Origin: Vicinamibacteria bacterium
GTDB lineage: Bacteria > Acidobacteriota > Vicinamibacteria > Fen-336 > JAGNNV01
Direction: 5' to 3'
Length of the DNA stretch: 11,912 nucleotides
NCBI GenBank assembly: GCA_016650185.1
Contig: JAENWE010000178.1
Coordinates: forward strand, 1 to 11,912
Shown here: positions 8,057 to 11,912 of the stretch, piece by piece
Position numbering within the stretch: position 1 is the first letter of the stretch
How the letters are laid out: every line of letters begins with the position of its first letter
Translations under genes and position numbers: made by a program
Notes under the pieces: model-generated
What the model was told of the DNA's origin: nothing
Seen by the model: only the letters and a program-made list of their open reading frames with translations
Database searches by the model: none

Positions 8057-8094
8057 CCCTGGCCGTGACCTTGCGGTTCCGCCGAGCGCCAGGG
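8057..8094 (+). repeat. Inverted repeat in the korA-msrP divergent region
   Basis: CCCTGGC (8057-8063) and GCCAGGG (8088-8094) form perfect 7-bp arms around a 24-nt spacer. The spacer itself contains the palindrome GCGGTTCCGC (8073-8082). It lies 38 bp upstream of the msrP -10 candidate. It could be a regulator site or just GC-rich secondary structure; there is no evidence that decides between these. Confidence 0.3.
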
Positions 8095-8106
8095 CACGGT
8101 CCATGA

Positions 8107-8137
8107 TTGAACCGGCCAAGGAGGCGTTGCGTATACT
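8107..8137 (+). promoter_or_regulatory. Candidate msrP promoter
   Basis: TTGAAC (8107-8112) and TATACT (8132-8137) match sigma-70-type -35 and -10 boxes well, with a slightly long 19-nt spacer. Transcription would begin near 8144, about 20 nt before the ATG at 8164, leaving room for the strong ribosome binding site AAGGAG at 8153-8158, 5 nt before the start codon. Confidence 0.45.
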
Positions 8138-8163
8138 GACTTGCCTGCATCCAAGGAGTCATC

Positions 8164-9093
<930 letters not shown>

Positions 9094-9095
9094 GG

Positions 9096-9764
9096 GTGGC
9101 CCCGGCGGGAGCCCTGGCGCGCATCCGCGCGATGCGCGAGCCCCGCGGGTTCGGCGCGACGCTCGTCCTCGCCGCGCTGCTTCCCGCCGCGTACGCGATC
9201 TACGGCCTGGCCTCCGACATCCTCCGCGGAACCAGAATCTTCGGTTCGAACCCGGTCAAGGCGGGTGAGCACTTCCTTGGCGAGTGGACGCTTCGCTTCC
9301 TCATCTTCACCCTGACGGTCACGCCGCTTCGTCAACTGCTGAAGTGGAACTGGATGGCCAGGCACCGCCGCACCATGGGTCTTTTTGCCTTTGCGTATGG
9401 CACGCTGCACTGGCTTGTCTACATCCTCCTCGACATCCAGCTCGATCTCCAGGAGATGGTGACGGACATCATCAAGCGCCCGTACATTCTGATCGGCTCA
9501 CTTGGGCTTCTCCTGATGGCGCCGCTCGCCATCACCTCGACGAAGAAGATGATGGCCCGTCTCGGCGGCAGGCGCTGGAACCTGCTCCACCGGCTCGTCT
9601 ACGTCTCCTGCGTCCTCGGGGTCATCCATTTCTGGATGGCGGTGAAGGCGGATATCGGGCGTCCGCTCATGTTCGCGTTGGGCTTTGGGGCGCTCTTCGC
9701 GTATCGAATCTGGAAGTGGCGCGAGAAGGCGTCTGCGCTCAAGGGTTCGCCGACCCCGGCGTGA
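9096..9764 (+). CDS. msrQ: Haem b membrane subunit MsrQ of the methionine sulfoxide reductase
   Basis: The inner-membrane b-type cytochrome (formerly YedZ, ferric-reductase-like fold) that passes electrons to MsrP; 222 residues from the GTG at 9096. It has about six hydrophobic segments. His105 (YGTLHWLVY), His165 (WNLLHRLVYV) and His178 (GVIHFW) have the same 60- and 13-residue spacing as the haem-ligand histidines of E. coli MsrQ (His91, His151, His164, from memory). TPLRQLLKWNWMARHRRTMG and ITSTKKMMARLGGRRWN are typical loop motifs. The start is uncertain: GTG 9096 follows the msrP stop by 2 nt, while ATG 9132 would give 210 residues, closer to the usual 211, but neither has a clear ribosome binding site. 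Translational coupling to msrP favours 9096. Confidence 0.95.
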   Translation: MAPAGALARIRAMREPRGFGATLVLAALLPAAYAIYGLASDILRGTRIFGSNPVKAGEHFLGEWTLRFLIFTLTVTPLRQLLKWNWMARHRRTMGLFAFAYGTLHWLVYILLDIQLDLQEMVTDIIKRPYILIGSLGLLLMAPLAITSTKKMMARLGGRRWNLLHRLVYVSCVLGVIHFWMAVKADIGRPLMFALGFGALFAYRIWKWREKASALKGSPTPA

Positions 9765-9788
9765 ACCGGAAAGTGCCACGCCCCGGCC

Positions 9789-9803
9789 CGCCCGAAAAGG
9801 GCG
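9789..9803 (+). terminator. Weak hairpin after msrQ
   Basis: CGCCC (9789-9793) and GGGCG (9799-9803) can pair around the loop GAAAA, 24 nt after the msrQ stop. There is no following T-tract, so it would be a poor intrinsic terminator, but it lies exactly between msrQ and the vapB promoter. Confidence 0.25.
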
Positions 9804-9822
9804 TCGGCTGCCACGAGTCCCG

Positions 9823-9831
9823 TGCTACACT
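9823..9831 (+). promoter_or_regulatory. Extended -10 promoter of vapBC, giving a leaderless mRNA
   Basis: TGCTACACT (9823-9831) is an extended -10 element (TG, one base, TACACT). If the last T is position -7, then +1 falls on 9838, the G of the antitoxin's GTG start. No Shine-Dalgarno sequence precedes that GTG, which fits a leaderless transcript. No clear -35 box is present, as is common with extended -10 promoters. Confidence 0.5.
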
Positions 9832-9837
9832 GTTCCC

Positions 9838-10080
9838 GTGGAAGCCAGGGCCGCCAATGTGACGATTGCGATCGACGCCGCCCTGCTTCGCCGCGCCCGG
9901 ATCAAGGCTCTCGAAGAGGGGACATCCCTGAACGCCGTCCTGCGAGAGCGGGTCGAGGAGTACGTGTCGAGGGCCTCGCCGGCCAAGGCGGCGAAGCAGA
10001 CGTTCCTTCGTCTGGCCGAAGCTTCGAGGGCCCGAGGCGGCCGGAAGGTCTCCCGCGAGGAAATGCATGAGCGAGGGTGA
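9838..10080 (+). CDS. vapB: VapB-type ribbon-helix-helix antitoxin
   Basis: A small DNA-binding antitoxin of 80 residues from the GTG at 9838, which would bind and neutralise the PIN toxin encoded just after it and repress their shared promoter. The N-terminal half (NVTIAIDAALLRRARIKA, then EEGTSLNAVLRERVEEYVS) has the strand-helix-helix pattern of ribbon-helix-helix antitoxins. The C-terminal half (about 45-80) is basic and alanine-rich, as in tails that wrap the toxin. The frame is open upstream to 9685 inside msrQ, but those residues are Arg-rich noise. GTG 9859 is an alternative start 21 nt downstream. GTG 9838 is preferred because it coincides with the expected transcription start of the extended -10 box. 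The gene overlaps the toxin by 14 nt. Family assignment rests on the short motif plus the toxin partner. Confidence 0.8.
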   Translation: MEARAANVTIAIDAALLRRARIKALEEGTSLNAVLRERVEEYVSRASPAKAAKQTFLRLAEASRARGGRKVSREEMHERG

Positions 10081-10495
10081 AGGCCCGTTCTTTCTCGACT
10101 CGAACATCCTCATCTACGCCTTCGACACGCTGGAGCCTGTAAAGCGGGGCCGAAGCCGAGCGCTGATCGAGAGACTTCCGGCCGAAGCCATTGTTCTCTC
10201 GGCCCAGGTGGTCAACGAGTTTTACTTCACGGTGACTCGAAAACTCCGCCGGCCGGTGCCCGCTGCCGAGGCTGAGGAGGCGGTCCGCGGCCTCTCGGGC
10301 TTTCGCATCCTCCCCCTCGACTACAGGCTCTCGATGTCGGCCATGGAACTTGTCCGGAAGCACCAGCTCTCGATCTGGGACGCCCTGATCGTTGAGAGCG
10401 CGATCGAGGGCCGCTGTCGCACGCTTTTCTCGGAAGACTTCCAGGATGGCCGGAAATACGGAACGTTGAAGGTAACCAACCCTTTCGGGGACTGA
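10067..10495 (+). CDS. vapC: PIN-domain ribonuclease toxin (VapC family)
   Basis: A 142-residue PIN-domain endoribonuclease, the toxin of a type II toxin-antitoxin pair, acting on RNA (tRNA or rRNA in characterised relatives) when freed from the antitoxin. The metal-binding acidic residues are all present: Asp11 in FFLDSNILIYAFD, Glu51 in AQVVNEFYF, Asp105 in LSIWDALIVESA and Glu123/Asp124 in LFSEDFQ. An intact acidic set suggests a live enzyme. The ATG at 10067 overlaps the antitoxin end by 14 nt and has GAGGAA about 5 nt upstream, inside the antitoxin, the usual coupling in such operons. The C-terminus ending VTNPFGD is typical of this PIN subfamily. The target is unknown. Repeats follow 84 nt after the stop. 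Confidence 0.9.
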   Translation: MSEGEGPFFLDSNILIYAFDTLEPVKRGRSRALIERLPAEAIVLSAQVVNEFYFTVTRKLRRPVPAAEAEEAVRGLSGFRILPLDYRLSMSAMELVRKHQLSIWDALIVESAIEGRCRTLFSEDFQDGRKYGTLKVTNPFGD

Positions 10496-10579
10496 ACCTC
10501 GCCCGAGGGGGCCAGGCCAGTCCGGTGACGGAGGGCCGAGAGGGGCGGGGGACCCTGGGCGCCACCCATTCGCGGTTGC

Positions 10580-10614
10580 GACGGTAGGGAGAAACCCCCG
10601 ATCGTCACTGCGAG
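10580..10614 (+). repeat. Direct repeat copy 1, left end of a partial element
   Basis: The 35 bases match 10817-10851 at 34 of 35 positions, the single difference lying in the C-run. The copy begins GACGGTAGGGAGAAACCC and ends CGATCGTCACTGCGAG. Its downstream part is cut short: instead of the inner hairpin, a short palindrome (10620-10638) follows and then the next copy starts at 10644. Confidence 0.8.
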
Positions 10615-10619
10615 TCGCT

Positions 10620-10638
10620 TCACGGACTACGTCCGTGA
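10620..10638 (+). repeat. Short perfect hairpin inside the partial first copy
   Basis: TCACGGAC (10620-10627) and GTCCGTGA (10631-10638) are perfect 8-bp arms with a 3-nt loop TAC. It may be what remains of the central part of element copy 1 after an internal deletion. It could also act as a transcript-end hairpin for vapC, although no T-run follows it. Confidence 0.6.
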
Positions 10639-10644
10639 CTTTGG

Positions 10645-10778
10645 GGAGAAACCCACCACCGTCATCGCGAAGGACCCGGAGTTTTTCCATGGACTGAAGC
10701 GATCCCGGCGGGCCGCGAGATTGCTTCACTCCTCGGAGACACGATCAGTCGTTCGCAATGACGGTGGTGGGTTTTTCC
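10645..10778. repeat. Complete palindromic repeat element (MITE- or REP-like)
   Basis: The outer arms 10645-10671 and 10752-10778 are inverted copies matching at 25 of 27 positions (GGAGAAACCCACCACCGTCA against its complement TGACGGTGGTGGGTTTTTCC). A second, inner pair of arms is nested within: 10691-10707 and 10716-10732 pair at 14 of 17 positions around an 8-nt loop. The inner part reads GAAGC-ATC-CG and CGAGATTGCTTC, resembling dispersed repeats that I recall from many GC-rich bacterial genomes with a core like TCATTGCGAGG and AGCAATCTCG. The element is non-coding, 134 bp, and would fold into a long hairpin as RNA or DNA. The C/A-rich arm and the GGGTTTTTCC arm could also stop transcription. 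Confidence 0.8.
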
Positions 10779-10816
10779 AACCGCCTTCGGCCGTGAGGCT
10801 ATCGAAGGCCCGCCAT

Positions 10817-10912
10817 GACGGTAGGGAGAACCCCCCGATCGTCACTGCGAGGACCCCGACGGAATGCGTGGGACGAAGCAGTCTCGGCAGGACGGCGAGA
10901 TTGCTTCAGTCC
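10817..10912. repeat. Third, 3'-truncated copy of the palindromic element
   Basis: This copy starts with the 35-base direct repeat (10817-10851) and keeps the inner hairpin: 10871-10886 pairs with 10896-10912 with one mismatch and one bulge around GCAGGACGG. The outer right arm, seen at 10752-10778 in the complete copy, is missing. The copy ends 11 bp before the stop codon of the universal stress protein gene, so the missing arm may have been lost or replaced at that gene's 3' end. Confidence 0.7.
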
Positions 10913-10923
10913 AAGAAAAGTGG

Positions 10924-11358
10924 TTACTTCTTCGACGGGACGACCATCACCGGGATGGTTGAATGCCGGACCACCTGCTCGGCGGTGCTGCCGAGCAGCA
11001 ACCGAGCCAGGCCGGTCCGCGCATGGGTCCCGACCACCAGCAGGTCGGCGCCCCAGGTCTCGGCCATGCGGATGATGTCCTCGGCCGGGTTGCCCTCGGG
11101 CATGAACTTCAGGATCTCCTTGTCGCCGTACATCCGGGCGAGTTGGTCCAGGGTCTGTTCCGCCTCTTTCTTGAGAATGATGAGGGCCTCGTGGGGCGTG
11201 ATGCCGGCGTCGACGCTGCCCATGGCCTTCGACTTGTCGACCACGAAAACGAGCGCGGTCTGGGCGTTCATCTGATGAGCCAGTTGAAGCCCGGTCTGGG
11301 CAGCGGCCATGGCGTATTCCCCGCTGTCGACCGCGATGAGGATTTTGGTGAAGGTCAT
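10924..11358 (-). CDS. Universal stress protein (UspA family)
   Basis: A single-domain universal stress protein of 144 residues, cytosolic and probably dimeric, that helps cells survive starvation or oxidative and respiratory stress in characterised relatives. The N-terminal strand KILIAVDSGEYA includes Asp11, the usual adenine-contact position. The nucleotide-binding loop near the C-terminus is GTHARTGLARLLLGST (110-125): the family pattern is G-x2-G-x9-G-S/T, and here the second glycine is Ala113. The end, VVRHSTIPVMVVPSKK, is typical. ATP binding is therefore likely but slightly altered. The ATG at 11358 has no strong ribosome binding site. The gene lies 72 nt downstream of the histidine kinase on the same strand, so it may be cotranscribed with it or use its own promoter. 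It faces vapC convergently across the repeat cluster. Confidence 0.93.
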   Translation of the reverse strand: MTFTKILIAVDSGEYAMAAAQTGLQLAHQMNAQTALVFVVDKSKAMGSVDAGITPHEALIILKKEAEQTLDQLARMYGDKEILKFMPEGNPAEDIIRMAETWGADLLVVGTHARTGLARLLLGSTAEQVVRHSTIPVMVVPSKK

Positions 11359-11393
11359 GGGCGCGCCGTCCCGGCGAAGCAGATGCCGGAGTC

Positions 11394-11424
11394 GCTTATT
11401 CGATCCGATTGTAGGCGAATAAGC
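11394..11424. promoter_or_regulatory. Perfect 9-bp inverted repeat upstream of the stress gene
   Basis: GCTTATTCG (11394-11402) and CGAATAAGC (11416-11424) are perfect inverted copies separated by 13 nt. The site starts 36 nt upstream of the stress protein's ATG and ends 7 nt beyond the kinase stop. On the minus strand a -10-like TACAAT (11413 down to 11408) lies in the spacer. The AT-rich arms and the lack of a T-run argue against a terminator and suit a dimeric regulator's operator. Confidence 0.45.
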
Positions 11425-11434
11425 ACGAGATCAA
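11408..11434 (-). promoter_or_regulatory. Possible promoter of the universal stress protein gene
   Basis: On the minus strand TTGATC (11434 down to 11429) and TACAAT (11413 down to 11408) resemble -35 and -10 boxes, but with only 15 nt between them. The -35 would overlap the end of the kinase gene, and the -10 lies inside the inverted repeat 11394-11424, so a protein bound there would block it. This is a consensus match only. Confidence 0.3.
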
Positions 11435-11912
11435 GGGCTTCCGCTTTCCGGGAGCGGGGGGATCTCGGCGGTGACGTGATGGAGCCGGGGCACGAACGTG
11501 ATCGTGAACGTCGGGCCGGGGCCGACTTCGAGGGTGCCCTGCAGTTGTTTCGCCAGGTCGCCGACGAGTTGCAGACCGAGCGAGCCGCCTCGCCTTGTCT
11601 CGAAGTCGGCGGGAAGGCCCACGCCGGTGTCGCTCACGCTCAGGCGCGCCGGCCCGTTTGATTCCTGCGAGAGCCTGACCCGTACCTCGCCGCGCCCGCC
11701 GCCAAGGAAGGCGTATTTCAGACTGTTGGTCATCAGTTCATTCACGATTAGGCCGCATGGGATGGCCTGCTCGGTCCGTACTTCCATTGGATCGAGTTCC
11801 AGCACCAGCCGCACGGCGTCCGGGTCAGGGTTCTGCGCCCGGAAAAGGTGGGTCGCCATCTGCCTCAAATAATCCGCGAGGTTGACCTTGGAATAGAGTT
11901 GCGTCTTGTAGA
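11431..11912 (-). CDS. Sensor histidine kinase, C-terminal ATPase domain (partial)
   Basis: Only the last 160 codons or so are in the window. The frame is open to the right edge, so the 5' part, with the sensor region and the phosphorylated histidine, lies outside. The visible part is a HATPase domain of the HisKA_2/HWE type: the N-box is VNELMTNSLKYAF, G1 is DTGVGLP and G2 is GSLGLQLVGDL. The stretch LYSKVNLADYLRQMATHLF at the edge matches the segment that follows the histidine helix in HisKA_2 kinases (the typical form is LY..vdl..YL..L...L). The protein would autophosphorylate and pass phosphate to a response regulator not seen here. A TTG at 11868 could look like a start, but the homology continues upstream of it. 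The TGA stop is at 11431-11433; the stress protein gene follows on the same strand. Confidence 0.88.
   Translation of the reverse strand, partial: YKTQLYSKVNLADYLRQMATHLFRAQNPDPDAVRLVLELDPMEVRTEQAIPCGLIVNELMTNSLKYAFLGGGRGEVRVRLSQESNGPARLSVSDTGVGLPADFETRRGGSLGLQLVGDLAKQLQGTLEVGPGPTFTITFVPRLHHVTAEIPPLPESGSP

Larger units (their letters stand above)
10496..10923. other. Gene-free region filled with palindromic repeat copies
   Basis: These 428 nt between the convergent vapC and stress-protein genes carry no credible coding region. Bases 10496-10570 show only GC-rich sequence with no recognisable site. From about 10571 to 10912 the region is made of three head-to-tail, partly degenerate copies of one palindromic element. 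Each copy begins GGGAGAAACCC or a close variant (10587, 10644 and 10824), followed by CGTCAYYGCGA (10603-10613, 10660-10670, 10840-10850). There is no transposase gene. Confidence 0.8.

Noticed and set aside
9685..9837. N-terminal extension of the antitoxin to an ATG inside msrQ.
   Set aside because: The extension is Arg-rich noise, while the ribbon-helix-helix fold begins right after GTG 9838/9859 and the promoter lies within the extension.
10580..10912. CRISPR array in the vapC-stress gene gap.
   Set aside because: The repeats are unequal in length, unevenly spaced (57 and 180 nt), long and nested palindromes, and no uniform spacers or cas genes are present.
10721..11275. A plus-strand 184-codon frame covering the repeats and the stress protein gene.
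   Set aside because: It starts in repeat sequence and runs antisense through a clear UspA-family gene; no motif supports it.
11431..11868. Taking TTG 11868 as the true start of a short stand-alone ATPase protein.
   Set aside because: The upstream in-frame codons up to the window edge continue the HisKA_2-type sequence (LYSKVNLADY), so the gene extends past the edge.

Overview
The window is GC-rich, gene-dense bacterial chromosome with nine complete protein genes and one gene cut by the right edge. The combination of a very large secreted S9 peptidase, a two-subunit 2-oxoacid:ferredoxin oxidoreductase of KorAB type, MsrPQ, frequent GTG starts and at least one probable leaderless gene fits Acidobacteriota or a neighbouring phylum. 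No rRNA or other marker gene is present, so this placement is an inference of low certainty.

Left part (1-5056, plus strand): a 976-residue exported S9 prolyl-oligopeptidase-type peptidase (120-3050), a small class I SAM methyltransferase with a GTG start (3153-3773), and an NhaD-like ion-transporter-superfamily membrane protein (3815-5056). The transporter's stop lies inside the 3' end of korB on the other strand: the two convergent genes overlap by 8 bp.

Centre (5049-9764): korA and korB form a translationally coupled minus-strand operon (GTGA overlap) for the oxygen-sensitive thiamine and iron-sulfur enzyme that joins 2-oxoglutarate/succinyl-CoA metabolism to ferredoxin. Divergent from it, across a 242-bp control region, is msrP-msrQ. 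This pair is the envelope methionine sulfoxide reductase: a Tat-exported molybdopterin enzyme with its haem b membrane partner.

Right part (9765-11912): a VapBC-type toxin-antitoxin pair whose antitoxin GTG sits exactly where transcription should start from an extended -10 box, then 428 bp without genes. That gap holds three head-to-tail copies (one complete, two partial) of a palindromic dispersed-repeat element. Convergent to vapC on the minus strand are a universal stress protein and, upstream of it, the ATPase domain of a sensor histidine kinase that runs off the edge. A 9-bp inverted repeat lies between these two.

I see no CRISPR array, transposase, phage gene, tRNA or rRNA. Most of the window is ordinary housekeeping and stress-response sequence. 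The parts most worth a second look are the repeat cluster between vapC and the stress gene, the leaderless vapB start, the methyltransferase-transporter pair, and the unusual 3' overlap of the transporter with korB.
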